A stretch of DNA of 41,097 bases from Ruminococcus sp. UBA3855 (GCA_002392545.1 DGHF01000207.1:1-41097), one strand, 5' to 3'. Positions 8,212 to 16,505 are shown, counted from the stretch's first letter. Notes: generated by a model not told the origin, from the sequence alone. Made by a program: numbers and translations.

Positions 8212-9408
8212 TCACAGTTTGAATCTTTCCTCAACACTTTCAAATCCGAAATGCTTTGCTTTGTAATCTGTCAAAACTAACTGTATTTCCAATAGTCCGC
8301 CCGTCTGCGCTACGTCTATGGCTAATGTGATGAAACGGTTTATATTCTCCTGCGTGAAAAAATCAGCGTGTTCTATTAAACTTTGTATGTGGTCAATGTC
8401 CCCTAAACGAATGAAATGCTCTACAAAACTGATGAAATTTTCTTTCATATAGGCTTCTGCGCCCTTGTCGCCGGATGCTATGAAATAATCCAGTATCAGC
8501 TTGTATTTTATGTCATGGTGCATTCGCTGTGAAAAATCTTTCCCGAACAGTACCAACATCAATGTGTCTGCTATTTTGTCAGGGTTTTCGTACTTGCACA
8601 TTTCCTCAAAATTGTCAATTTCAAAAATATTCCCGTTCTCCAATTTCAGGGTGATGCTTTTCAGATTCCTGCACTCAAAAAAGGCATTCGCTCCTACTTT
8701 CTTTACACTGGAGGGGATTACTACCGTTTTCAAACTCCTGCAACCTGCAAATGCAAACTGACTGATTTTTTCTACATGCTCCGGTATTACCATATTTTTC
8801 AGGCTTAAACATCCGTAAAATGTGTATGGCTCAATGATGGTGATTTTCTCCGGAAGTGTCACCCTTGAAAGACTGATGCAGTTTTCAAATACCCCAAATC
8901 CAATATAATCGATTGTGTTCGGGATGTTGATTCTTACTAAGCATTTGCAATTTGCAAATGCGCCGTTATTGATTCTGGTCACGCTGTCCGGTATATTTAC
9001 CCTTGTCAGACTGGAGCATTTTGCAAAGGTCTCTTCTTCAATGGTCGTCATTCCATCCGGAATTGTAATGCATTTCAGTCCTGTACAGCTTGCAAAGGCT
9101 TCTTTCCCGATTTTACAGACGTTCTCCGGAATGGAAATTTCCTTCAAACCCTTACAGGCATAAAATGCACTGTCCTTGATGGTCGTTACACTCTCCGGTA
9201 AGGTCACATTTTTCAGATATGCACACAGCCGAAACGCCCTTTCCCCTATCACTGTTACAGATTCAGGAATTACTATTGTTTTCAAGTCCGTGCAAAGCTG
9301 AAATGCCTTGTCCCCGATAACTGTTACATTATCCGGAATCATGATTTCTGTCACTCCGGCTTTCTCCTTGTATGATTTCAAGGTATTATCTTCAATGTGA
9401 AATCTCAT
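8212..9408 (-). CDS. BspA-type leucine-rich-repeat protein (LRR_5), cytoplasmic paralogue
   Basis: This 398-residue paralogue of its neighbours begins MRFHIEDNTLKSYKEKAG, then carries about ten LRR_5 units (roughly residues 15-255) such as IPDSVTRINNGAFANCKCL. A helical C-terminal part holds the shared ending with EIQ, DYK and FGFESVEERFKL. It has no signal peptide or membrane helix. The longest frame would start at a GTG (9415-9417), but that GTG is itself part of the GAGGTG ribosome site, which sits six bases before the ATG at 9406-9408; I use the latter. It lies ten bases after the upstream LRR gene and ten bases before the next. Function unknown. Confidence 0.85.
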   Translation of the reverse strand: MRFHIEDNTLKSYKEKAGVTEIMIPDNVTVIGDKAFQLCTDLKTIVIPESVTVIGERAFRLCAYLKNVTLPESVTTIKDSAFYACKGLKEISIPENVCKIGKEAFASCTGLKCITIPDGMTTIEEETFAKCSSLTRVNIPDSVTRINNGAFANCKCLVRINIPNTIDYIGFGVFENCISLSRVTLPEKITIIEPYTFYGCLSLKNMVIPEHVEKISQFAFAGCRSLKTVVIPSSVKKVGANAFFECRNLKSITLKLENGNIFEIDNFEEMCKYENPDKIADTLMLVLFGKDFSQRMHHDIKYKLILDYFIASGDKGAEAYMKENFISFVEHFIRLGDIDHIQSLIEHADFFTQENINRFITLAIDVAQTGGLLEIQLVLTDYKAKHFGFESVEERFKL

Positions 9409-9418
9409 GTTCAACACC

Positions 9419-10513
9419 TCACAATCTGAATCTGTCCTCTATGCTTTCAAAACCAAAATGTTTCGCTTTGTAATCTGTCAAAAGCATTTGTATTTCAAAC
9501 GAACCGCCTTTCTGGGCTTCGTCAATGGCTAGGTCAATGAAATTGTCAATATTTTTCTTGGTGATAATGCCGTCATTCAGCAACATGGAAATCGTTTCCA
9601 ATTCTTTCTTATGTATCAGTTCCGGTACAACTTGCTGTATACAGCCTTTCAGATAGTTTCTGATACTTTTATCAATATCGTAATAACCCAATGACAGCGG
9701 AATTTTATAATAGGATTGCTTCATTTTCCGGAATGTCTCCGCTGTGGGATTTTTCAGAAATTCCGCTAATGATTGTTCTTCGGGCTTTTCCTGCCATGCA
9801 TTATGCAATTCAAAATCAAATTTCCGTCCGTTTCTGGTGAAACATAAATAACTACCTCTGGAAAATGCACCGTATTTGATTTCGATTTCTGCAATGTTTT
9901 CGGGGAGGTCAATTTTTGCAAAGCCTACCTTGAAAAAGGCACATTCGCCTATATATTTCACTGTGGACGGTATTTTCCATTCAAATACCGCTTGACAATA
10001 ACAAAATGCATTTGCTTCAATCCGCTCTAAATATGGGGGTAATTCCATTTTGTACAAACGGCGACAATTGTAAAAAGCCTTTTCGCCTATGGTGGTGACT
10101 GTATCCGGAATTTCGACTTCTCCCAAATGATAACATTCATAAAATGCCATTTGTTCTATGCTGATATTTCCGTAGGGAATGACGGCTTTTTTCATTTCGG
10201 TTGTCGGGGTGGGTTCAGGGGCTGTGGGGGTGGTATGCATTACTCGAATCGTTCCTACTGCGACAAATATCGCACAGCCTATTGCTATGTAACACAAGAA
10301 CATCTGATTTCCTAACAATCCGCCTACGTGAATGATGAGTGCTCCCAAAACAATCAAAACATCAAATAAAAATTCCGTCTTCTTTTCGGATTTTTCATCT
10401 CTTTGCTTTTTTTCGGCTTTGTCGGGGTCTGTTTTCATCGCCCAAAAACTCCTAATTGTAAAAAATATAATGAATCCCAACAAAAACAGCCCTATTATCA
10501 ATTCTGCATTCAA
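9419..10513 (-). CDS. Membrane-anchored leucine-rich-repeat protein
   Basis: This 364-residue member differs from its neighbours by three hydrophobic segments at about residues 4-20, 49-67 and 71-89, separated by a Lys/Glu-rich stretch and followed by a Pro/Thr linker (about 95-106). Only about five LRR_5 units follow (about 110-215). The C-terminal helical module ends in EIQMLLTDYKAKHFGFESIEDRF and matches that of the LRR paralogues. The start is a TTG at 10511-10513, supported by AGGAGGTG about nine bases upstream; the nearby ATG is in another frame. The protein probably places the LRR and helical module at the inner membrane face or outside, depending on topology, which I cannot fix. It follows the sugar transferase by 23 bases. 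Confidence 0.8.
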   Translation of the reverse strand: MNAELIIGLFLLGFIIFFTIRSFWAMKTDPDKAEKKQRDEKSEKKTEFLFDVLIVLGALIIHVGGLLGNQMFLCYIAIGCAIFVAVGTIRVMHTTPTAPEPTPTTEMKKAVIPYGNISIEQMAFYECYHLGEVEIPDTVTTIGEKAFYNCRRLYKMELPPYLERIEANAFCYCQAVFEWKIPSTVKYIGECAFFKVGFAKIDLPENIAEIEIKYGAFSRGSYLCFTRNGRKFDFELHNAWQEKPEEQSLAEFLKNPTAETFRKMKQSYYKIPLSLGYYDIDKSIRNYLKGCIQQVVPELIHKKELETISMLLNDGIITKKNIDNFIDLAIDEAQKGGSFEIQMLLTDYKAKHFGFESIEDRFRL

Positions 10514-10536
10514 ATTCCGTCACCTCCTGAATATGG

Positions 10537-11334
10537 TCATTTTGCCCCCTTCTGGAGAAGTACTGCTGTTATCATTTTACCTATCAATTTCAAGTCAAAC
10601 AGGGCACTGCGGTTCTTGATGTATTCAATATCGGTTCTGACCCATTTGTCAAAATTCATGTCACTGCGCCCCTCGGTCTGGCATATACAGGCTAATCCGC
10701 CTTTCACTAACAGTCTATCCATCTGTTCGGGGGTGTATAATACCACTTCCCTCGGTAACGGCGGGCGAGGTCCTATTAACGACATATCCCCTTTCAGCAC
10801 GTTCCAAAACTGCGGTAACTCGTCAATCGACGTTTTCCGGATGAATTTTCCAATTTTCGTGATTCGGGGGTCGTCTTCCGCTTTGAATGCGATTCCGTCA
10901 CTCTGGTTTTCTTTCTGCACTTCTGCAAAACGCTGTTCTGCATCTATGCACATTGAACGAAGTTTATACATCCTGAACGGCTTCCCCTCTTTTGTCAGAC
11001 GGACTTGTGAAAATATCGGGTTGCCCTTATCATCCAGATATATCAATAACATGACCGCCCCTAATAGGATTGCCAATACTGTCAATGCACACGCTGACAC
11101 TACAATGTCAAAGGCTCGCTTCGCCATCTCATAGCCTTTTCCGCCTGCCGGAATGATTTTACTATACTTTAATGTCTCTTTTACACCATCACAAAGAAGT
11201 TTCATCGCTCTTTCGTCAAAATCAAGAATCGGGTAACTTGTCACTCCTTCTTTATTCTCCCGGAGCTGTTTCAGGGTTACTTCTGTAATGTCGTCTTCTG
11301 ATAAAGACGTTTTTACCGGATTTGCAGAAGCCAT
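10537..11334 (-). CDS. Lipid-linked sugar transferase (bacterial sugar transferase family, PF02397)
   Basis: This 265-residue protein carries the conserved polyprenyl-phosphate sugar-1-phosphate transferase core: KRAFDIVVS followed by a membrane helix (about 72-99), RLTKEGKPFRMYKLRSM (112-128), DDPRITKIGKFIRKTSIDELPQ (154-175) and GDMSLIGPRPPLP (182-194). It transfers a hexose-1-phosphate from a UDP-sugar to undecaprenyl phosphate, starting a capsule, exopolysaccharide or glycan. The single membrane helix makes it the short EpsL/WcaJ-core form. The first 65 residues are soluble and not recognised. The ribosome site GAGGGGG lies six bases before the ATG. No other polysaccharide genes are adjacent, which is unusual; its neighbours are maf and LRR genes. 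Confidence 0.87.
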   Translation of the reverse strand: MASANPVKTSLSEDDITEVTLKQLRENKEGVTSYPILDFDERAMKLLCDGVKETLKYSKIIPAGGKGYEMAKRAFDIVVSACALTVLAILLGAVMLLIYLDDKGNPIFSQVRLTKEGKPFRMYKLRSMCIDAEQRFAEVQKENQSDGIAFKAEDDPRITKIGKFIRKTSIDELPQFWNVLKGDMSLIGPRPPLPREVVLYTPEQMDRLLVKGGLACICQTEGRSDMNFDKWVRTDIEYIKNRSALFDLKLIGKMITAVLLQKGAK

Positions 11335-11370
11335 ATTATTCCCCCTCTATATGTAAATTTGTTTCTAAAA

Positions 11371-11964
11371 TCATTTCCGGTTGATATGGATTTTCGGACG
11401 TGCTACCGCTCTCTCAAAGGCTTTCAGATGCCTTGCCAATGCTGAAACCGGCAAACCTACCACGTTGAAATAATCCCCTTCTATCGCACGGACTAACAGT
11501 GAACCTTTCCCCTGTATGCCGTATGCTCCGGCTTTGTCAAACGGTTCGCCTGTGTCCAAATATGCGTTGATTTCTTCATCCGAAAGAGGATAAAATTCTA
11601 CCTGCGTTTCTGTTGTAAATACTGTCGTCTGACTGCCTAAGTACAATGATACTCCAGTCATCACGGTGTGTACTTCGCCGGAAAGACTTCTCAGCATCCG
11701 AAATGCGTCGTTTCGGTCTTTCGGCTTGCCCATGATTTCATCATTCAAAATTACGACTGTATCACAGCCAATTACTACCATTTCCGGAAAAATTTCAGAG
11801 GCTTTCTTTGCTTTCCTGTCTGCTAAAAATGCTGATGCCATTTCTACCGGCATTCCCTCCGGCAATGTCTCGTCTGCATCCACCGGATGGGTAATGAAAT
11901 CTTCCGTGATGAGTTTCAACAGCTCCTGTCTCCTCGGTGAACCTGATGCCAGAATGTAACTCAT
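11371..11964 (-). CDS. maf: Maf-family nucleoside triphosphate pyrophosphatase
   Basis: This 197-residue protein starts MSYILASGSPRRQELLKLI, with the SGSPRR signature of Maf proteins, then GCDTVVILNDEIMGKPKD and AGAYGIQGKGSLLV. Maf enzymes hydrolyse non-canonical or UTP/dTTP nucleotides to monophosphates, acting in nucleotide pool cleaning and septum-related functions. Length and motifs are complete. Its ATG overlaps the TGA of the tautomerase gene (ATGA), so the two are translationally coupled, and the sugar transferase gene starts 36 bases downstream. Confidence 0.93.
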   Translation of the reverse strand: MSYILASGSPRRQELLKLITEDFITHPVDADETLPEGMPVEMASAFLADRKAKKASEIFPEMVVIGCDTVVILNDEIMGKPKDRNDAFRMLRSLSGEVHTVMTGVSLYLGSQTTVFTTETQVEFYPLSDEEINAYLDTGEPFDKAGAYGIQGKGSLLVRAIEGDYFNVVGLPVSALARHLKAFERAVARPKIHINRK

Positions 11965-12197
11965 TTTAACAGCTCCTTCGGGTCATAGTCCGGCTCTAAT
12001 ACCAGATATTCATTTTCTGCTACTTCCTTTTTGTACTGCTCCTGCCATTCCTCCGGTGTGAAATCTTCCACTGATACTGAAACATGTGTCGGATTGCACC
12101 CGATTGCTTCTACTAATGCGGAAGCTAATTTTTCAGAGGCTATTCTTTTTTGCTCCTCTGTACGCCCTTTTAACATTTTAATTGTAATATGTGGCAT
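11961..12197 (-). CDS. 4-oxalocrotonate tautomerase-like protein
   Basis: This 78-residue protein begins MPHITIKMLKGRTEEQKRIA, with the catalytic Pro right after the initiator Met, as in the tautomerase superfamily. VSVSVEDFTPEEWQEQ follows, and a tail of about 15 residues extends beyond the 62-residue classical enzyme. The acid-base Pro1 suggests keto-enol tautomerase activity, but the natural substrate is unknown. AAAGGATG precedes the ATG. As first gene of the maf-sugar transferase-LRR string, it lies behind a probable promoter at 12241-12269. Confidence 0.85.
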   Translation of the reverse strand: MPHITIKMLKGRTEEQKRIASEKLASALVEAIGCNPTHVSVSVEDFTPEEWQEQYKKEVAENEYLVLEPDYDPKELLK

Positions 12198-12240
12198 GAT
12201 TTATCATCCTTTCTGAATGCCAAAAATCGTTTATTCTTTT

Positions 12241-12269
12241 ATTGTAACACATTTTATATGAAAATACAA
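12241..12269 (-). promoter_or_regulatory. Probable promoter of the tautomerase-maf-LRR operon
   Basis: On the minus strand, TACAAT (12241-12246), with TG in the extended position (TGTTACAAT), lies 17 bases after a weak -35, TTGTAT (12264-12269). The 95-base gap between the large LRR gene and the tautomerase gene has no clear terminator, so read-through from the LRR gene is also possible. Confidence 0.6.
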
Positions 12270-12292
12270 GATATTTTATGAACAAATTCTTG

Positions 12293-14296
12293 TCACAAAT
12301 TGAATGCTCCTGCTATCACATCTTCTATACTTTCATAACCGATTTGATTTCGCTTGTAATCCATCAAAAATAATTGCACTTCCAAACTCCCACCATGCTG
12401 AGAGGATTCAATTGCAATATTGATTAACTCATCAATGTTTTCTGCATTGATGAACCCCTTTTCAGTGAACTCTTTCAGGTTTTCTATGTCACTATGCTGT
12501 ATCATATACTGCAATAAGTCCATTCCATTCCTACGGACGTAATAATTATAAAATTCGTCCTCCGGTTCGGTCAGATACATCAAAATCGCTATGGGGAATT
12601 TATAAATCGGGTCTTTCATCTCATGGAAAATCTGATGTCTTGTGATGATGTGCTTTTTCTGCCAAAATTCAAATACCCTTTCTTCATCCCTGCCAGCCTG
12701 ATAATGCTTGTCATCCATCTTGAATCTGATGCTGTGACCTTTTCTTTGCAGAATCAAAGTCAAACCCGGAATGTATTGGATTTCCATGCTTTCAATATTA
12801 TCTGTCAATGTCATGATTTTGGGTCGGTTCGATACATTGAAAACGTGCCCCTCAATTCTGCGGACGTTTTCAGGAATTCTGACGTGTGTCATTTTGCCAC
12901 GGTACGCCATTAGAATTCCTCTCCCCAAAATCAAGAATGTTTCCGGATTTCTTCTGAACCATGGAACAGAGTAAAATACATTTTCCCCGAACTGCTCCAC
13001 CGTTTCAGGAATTTGTACCTGCTCTAATGCTGTGCAAGCTCGAAAAGCGTCTGCATCAATCTGCTTCATGCCGTCCCCAATCGTAACAGTATGCAGACTT
13101 GTACAGCACTTGAATGCCTTCTGCTGTATCCGCTCTACTCCTGCACAAATGTCAACGGTTTCCAGAGATGTGCAATATTCAAATGCATCCTCCGGAATTT
13201 CCGGAATGTTCTCCGGTATGGTCACTTCTTTCAAACTTTTACATTCATAAAACGCTCTTCTTCCCAAAAAGCGCACTTCTTTTGGAATGTGCACGCCCTC
13301 CAGCGAATGACAGCCAGAAAATGCACTCTCTCCTATACTACAGACTGCCTCCGGCAATTCTGCCCTCTGCAAACTCCTGCACCCCTCAAATGTGCGGTCG
13401 TTCACGGATACTAACCGCTTCGGGAAATGAAATTCTCTCAACATTTTGCAATTCCGGAACGCTGATTCCCCTATCACCCGCACTGTATCCGGCAATTTGC
13501 ATTCGGTCAGTACGGCACACCCCTGAAACGCTTCTTCCCCGATTTCTGTCAAGCCTATTGGAAATATCACTTCTTTCAGGCTCGTACAGTCCCGAAATGT
13601 CCCTTCTCTCAATTTCTGCAAGTCCTCCGGCAATTCTACCCTCTGCAATGACGTACAGCCGGAAAATAATTCTTCCCCTAATGTCCGCACGTTTCCGGCT
13701 ATTTTGATTTCTTTCAGGTTCATGCAGTGGAAAAATGCTCCGTTCCCTACTGCCTGCACATGCTCCGGTATTTCTATTGAAATCAATTGCTCCTGCTTCG
13801 CAAATGCTCCGCCTGCAATGTACTTTACATTCTTCGGAATTGTTACTTTTGAATCCTGTCCAGTGTACTGCAACAGTATATTCTTTCCTAACATCTGGAA
13901 TTTCCGGAAAAATTTTATCTGCTTTTTCAGCCATGGTGCCCCTGTGAAAGCATCCTTCCCCAAACTTGTCAGGCTCTGTGGAATTGTCACTGACCGTAAC
14001 TGAACACACTCCGCAAATGCTTCATCTCCAATACTTGTTACTCCCTCGGGTATTACAATCGCTGTCAAGTTCCGGCAATTCCGGAATGCTCTCGCTTTGA
14101 TGGTCGTCACTGTGTCCGGTATCGTGAATGCATTCACCTGCAAAGGGCGGAAATGGTCATAAAATGCATTCTCCTCTATAGTGGCTGTTCCTTCGGGGAT
14201 GATGATTTTTTTCGCTTCGTGACTGCCTGAATGCTCCTCTTTCATGGAGATTATCAGTGAACCGTCTTCTGTCCATCCAAACTGATTTTTTGCCAT
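12293..14296 (-). CDS. Large BspA-type leucine-rich-repeat protein
   Basis: At 667 residues this is the longest LRR paralogue in the window. About eighteen LRR_5 units run from residue 25 to about 500. They are interrupted twice by a W-containing break followed by a hydrophobic strand and a new IP-start (around APWLKKQIKFF and VPWFRRNPETF), a common pattern in BspA proteins. The last 140 residues are helical and end in GGSLEVQLFLMDYKRNQIGYESIEDV, the same module as in the three smaller LRR proteins, here extended by a few residues. No signal peptide or membrane helix is seen. GAAGGTGAG precedes the ATG, and a strong promoter lies at 14333-14361. Function unknown. Confidence 0.86.
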   Translation of the reverse strand: MAKNQFGWTEDGSLIISMKEEHSGSHEAKKIIIPEGTATIEENAFYDHFRPLQVNAFTIPDTVTTIKARAFRNCRNLTAIVIPEGVTSIGDEAFAECVQLRSVTIPQSLTSLGKDAFTGAPWLKKQIKFFRKFQMLGKNILLQYTGQDSKVTIPKNVKYIAGGAFAKQEQLISIEIPEHVQAVGNGAFFHCMNLKEIKIAGNVRTLGEELFSGCTSLQRVELPEDLQKLREGTFRDCTSLKEVIFPIGLTEIGEEAFQGCAVLTECKLPDTVRVIGESAFRNCKMLREFHFPKRLVSVNDRTFEGCRSLQRAELPEAVCSIGESAFSGCHSLEGVHIPKEVRFLGRRAFYECKSLKEVTIPENIPEIPEDAFEYCTSLETVDICAGVERIQQKAFKCCTSLHTVTIGDGMKQIDADAFRACTALEQVQIPETVEQFGENVFYSVPWFRRNPETFLILGRGILMAYRGKMTHVRIPENVRRIEGHVFNVSNRPKIMTLTDNIESMEIQYIPGLTLILQRKGHSIRFKMDDKHYQAGRDEERVFEFWQKKHIITRHQIFHEMKDPIYKFPIAILMYLTEPEDEFYNYYVRRNGMDLLQYMIQHSDIENLKEFTEKGFINAENIDELINIAIESSQHGGSLEVQLFLMDYKRNQIGYESIEDVIAGAFNL

Positions 14297-14332
14297 TTTC
14301 TCACCTTCTTTCTTTCAAAAGTCGTTATATTT

Positions 14333-14361
14333 ATTATACTGCAAATATCACTTTCTGTCAA
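14333..14361 (-). promoter_or_regulatory. Promoter of the large LRR gene (divergent from dtd)
   Basis: On the minus strand, TTGACA (14356-14361) and TATAAT (14333-14338) are both perfect and separated by 17 bases. Its -35 box is only four bases from the -35 box of the dtd promoter, so the two polymerases would compete or share a regulator. Confidence 0.85.
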
Positions 14362-14365
14362 CTGC

Positions 14366-14394
14366 TTGCAAATCATTGGGATTTATGTTATAAT
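14366..14394 (+). promoter_or_regulatory. Promoter of dtd and the penicillin-binding protein gene
   Basis: TTGCAA (14366-14371) and TATAAT (14389-14394) have a 17-base spacer and an extended TG (TGTTATAAT). It is back to back with the LRR promoter. Confidence 0.85.
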
Positions 14395-14415
14395 TATTGC
14401 TGAGGTGATTTTTTT

Positions 14416-14850
14416 ATGAAATTAGTTGTACAACGTGTAACAGAGGGCTCTGTTACTGTCGAAAATCAGATTGTCGGAGAAATTCAACAGGGCTATGTCG
14501 TTCTTCTCGGTGTCGGTGAAAATGATACTGAAGAAACTGCCCGAAAACTGGCGGATAAACTCGTCAAAATCCGCATTTTTTCCGACAATGACGGAAAAAC
14601 AAATCTCTCTATCAAAGACGTGGACGGGGAAATTCTCGTCATTTCTCAATTTACCCTGTATGCAGACTGCAAAAAGAACCGTCCTAGCTTTTCTCATGCC
14701 GGAAAACCTGAACTTGCGGAACATCTCTATGAAATTTTCCTCGAACAGCTCCGCCCTCAGGTTAAAAAAGTCGCTCATGGGGTTTTCGGGGCTATGATGG
14801 AAGTCAAGCTTTGCAATGATGGCCCTTTTACTGTACTGCTGGAGGGGTAA
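14416..14850 (+). CDS. dtd: D-aminoacyl-tRNA deacylase
   Basis: This 144-residue protein is a full-length DTD. It begins MKLVVQRVTEGSVTVENQIVG, has the active-site SQFTLYADCKKNRPSFSHA block (about 77-95) and the C-terminal cis Gly-Pro element NDGPFTVLLE. DTD removes D-amino acids, and glycine from tRNA-Ala, after mischarging, protecting translation. GAGGTGAT precedes the ATG by about seven bases. The gene is first in a two-gene unit with a penicillin-binding protein. A 70-base gap with a hairpin separates the two. Confidence 0.95.
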   Translation: MKLVVQRVTEGSVTVENQIVGEIQQGYVVLLGVGENDTEETARKLADKLVKIRIFSDNDGKTNLSIKDVDGEILVISQFTLYADCKKNRPSFSHAGKPELAEHLYEIFLEQLRPQVKKVAHGVFGAMMEVKLCNDGPFTVLLEG

Positions 14851-14882
14851 TCTGTTTCTTATTGCATAAATTTATACAAATC

Positions 14883-14912
14883 CTCCCATACTATCCATAA
14901 ACAGTATGGGAG
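14883..14912 (+). promoter_or_regulatory. Perfect hairpin overlapping the ribosome binding site of the PBP gene
   Basis: CTCCCATACT (14883-14892) and AGTATGGGAG (14903-14912) are a perfect 10-base inverted repeat with a 10-base loop. The right arm contains the GGGAG Shine-Dalgarno of the PBP start at 14921 and is followed by TGATTTTT. In RNA it would hide the ribosome site; with the short T-run it could also partly terminate dtd transcripts. Confidence 0.75.
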
Positions 14913-14920
14913 TGATTTTT

Positions 14921-16498
14921 ATGGAAAAAAGATTGATGATACTCGCCATATCCCTCATTTTGGGGTATACCTGCGTTATGGCGAACCTGTCCGCCAAAAT
15001 GCAGAACAGCCAACTTCTGGAAACTGCTATTCATCAAAGTCAATTAACTATGAAAGTCGGTCAGGCGGACGGCACAATTTATGACAGAAATTTCGTCCCC
15101 CTTGTCAATCAGGATACCGCTTTCTATGCTTCTGTTATTCCTACTTTCCAAAGTGTTGCTGAACTCATGCCTCATATTGAAGAAATGAACCCCGTCTTAG
15201 AGGGGTTACAAAATGGCGAACCTTTTGTTTGTCGGGTAGATACTGATGATTTCGACTGTCCTGAAATTACTGTACTGGAAATTCCTCAACGTCAAAATTC
15301 TTCTTCCCTCGCTCAACATATTATCGGCTATACTCGTGACCATGAAGGGGTTACTGGGCTTGAAGCTGATTATAACAAGATTCTCCGTAGTCTCCCTGAT
15401 ACTGCAACTGTCACCTATACCACGGATGCACTTGGTCAAATTCTCATGGGGGAAGAACCTGTGATTTCCCCTATCGCTTATAAAAATGCCGGTGTCGTCA
15501 CAACTTTGGATTCCCGTATTCAGGCAATCTGCGAAAATATGGACATTCCAAAAGGGGCGATTGTCGTCATGGATGTGGAAAGCGGTGATATTCTTGCTAT
15601 GACCAGCTTTCCCTCTTATGACTCCAATCATCTCGCTGATGCTCTTGATAACCCTGAAAGCCCTTTCCTTAACCGCTGTCTTTCTGCGTATAATGTCGGG
15701 TCTATTTTCAAACTCATGACTTGCGCTACTGCCTATAAACTCAATATGACAAATTTTCTCACCAACTGCACCGGAAAAACTAAAATTAAAAATCAGGTCT
15801 TCCGCTGTCATGACTGGCGTGGTCATGATATTGTCGATATGAAACACGCTATGATTTATTCCTGTAACGTCTTTTTCGTTGATTTGAGCCAATACCTTGA
15901 CCCTCGAATTATGCTCGAAACTGCTCAAAGTTTCGGATTTGGTTCACAAATTGCCCTGACAAAATCCCTGATTTCCTCAAGTGGTTCTCTCCCTGATATT
16001 GATGATTTATCCCTTCCGGCTGAAATGGCTAATTTCTGCTTCGGTCAGGGACTTCTCACCGCTACCCCTCTGCAAATTACTCAAATGACCTGCGGTATTG
16101 CCAATGATGGCAATATGCCCCTTGCACGGCTCATCAAGGGCTATACCCTCGACAACCAAACTGTCGAAAATGAAAAAAATCCTATATATGCCAAGTCATT
16201 GCCGAAAAATGCTGCTTATTACCTCCAAAATCTCATGATTGCCGCTATCAATGAAAGTGATACTTCCAACGCTGTCCCTGATACCGTTTTCGCTGGTGCA
16301 AAAACTTCTACTGCTCAAACCGGACGATATGACGAGGAAGATATTGAGCTTTGTCATGCGTGGATTACTGGTTTCTTCCCTATTCATCAACCTAAATATG
16401 CTGTTACTGTCTTCGTTGAGGACGGCGGTTATGGAAATGATGCTGCTGCGCCTATTTTTAAACAAATCGCTGACGAAATTACTGCTCTCCCTGACTAA
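14921..16498 (+). CDS. Class B penicillin-binding protein (D,D-transpeptidase)
   Basis: The protein is 525 residues with one N-terminal membrane anchor (about 4-22), a dimerisation domain, and a C-terminal transpeptidase domain. Active-site motifs are SIFK (261-264) for SxxK and SCN (314-316) for SxN. The third motif is KTS (461-463) in AKTSTAQTG, where KTG is usual. It cross-links peptidoglycan outside the membrane; PbpA/SpoVD-type elongation, division or sporulation roles cannot be separated here. At 525 residues it is short for the group. A longer frame starts at an ATG at 14906, but GGGAG (14908-14912) is correctly spaced for the ATG at 14921. A hairpin covers that ribosome site. A bidirectional terminator follows at once. 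Confidence 0.88.
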   Translation: MEKRLMILAISLILGYTCVMANLSAKMQNSQLLETAIHQSQLTMKVGQADGTIYDRNFVPLVNQDTAFYASVIPTFQSVAELMPHIEEMNPVLEGLQNGEPFVCRVDTDDFDCPEITVLEIPQRQNSSSLAQHIIGYTRDHEGVTGLEADYNKILRSLPDTATVTYTTDALGQILMGEEPVISPIAYKNAGVVTTLDSRIQAICENMDIPKGAIVVMDVESGDILAMTSFPSYDSNHLADALDNPESPFLNRCLSAYNVGSIFKLMTCATAYKLNMTNFLTNCTGKTKIKNQVFRCHDWRGHDIVDMKHAMIYSCNVFFVDLSQYLDPRIMLETAQSFGFGSQIALTKSLISSSGSLPDIDDLSLPAEMANFCFGQGLLTATPLQITQMTCGIANDGNMPLARLIKGYTLDNQTVENEKNPIYAKSLPKNAAYYLQNLMIAAINESDTSNAVPDTVFAGAKTSTAQTGRYDEEDIELCHAWITGFFPIHQPKYAVTVFVEDGGYGNDAAAPIFKQIADEITALPD

Positions 16499-16505
16499 AT
16501 ATTCA

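Noticed and set aside
10403..11134. A 243-codon plus-strand frame across the LRR and sugar transferase genes
   Set aside because: It spans two real minus-strand genes and has no recognisable protein features.
13386..14009. A 207-codon frame overlapping the large LRR gene on the same strand
   Set aside because: It is in another frame of a repeat-rich gene and gives an Arg/Glu-rich protein with no family likeness or ribosome site; a shadow of the LRR gene.
12293..14296. Regular repeats that might be a CRISPR array
   Set aside because: The periodicity of about 69 bases matches the 23-residue LRR unit and the DNA repeats are degenerate, in frame and coding.
15206..15928. A 240-codon minus-strand frame within the PBP gene
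   Set aside because: It is opposite a gene with clear active-site motifs and has no supporting signals.
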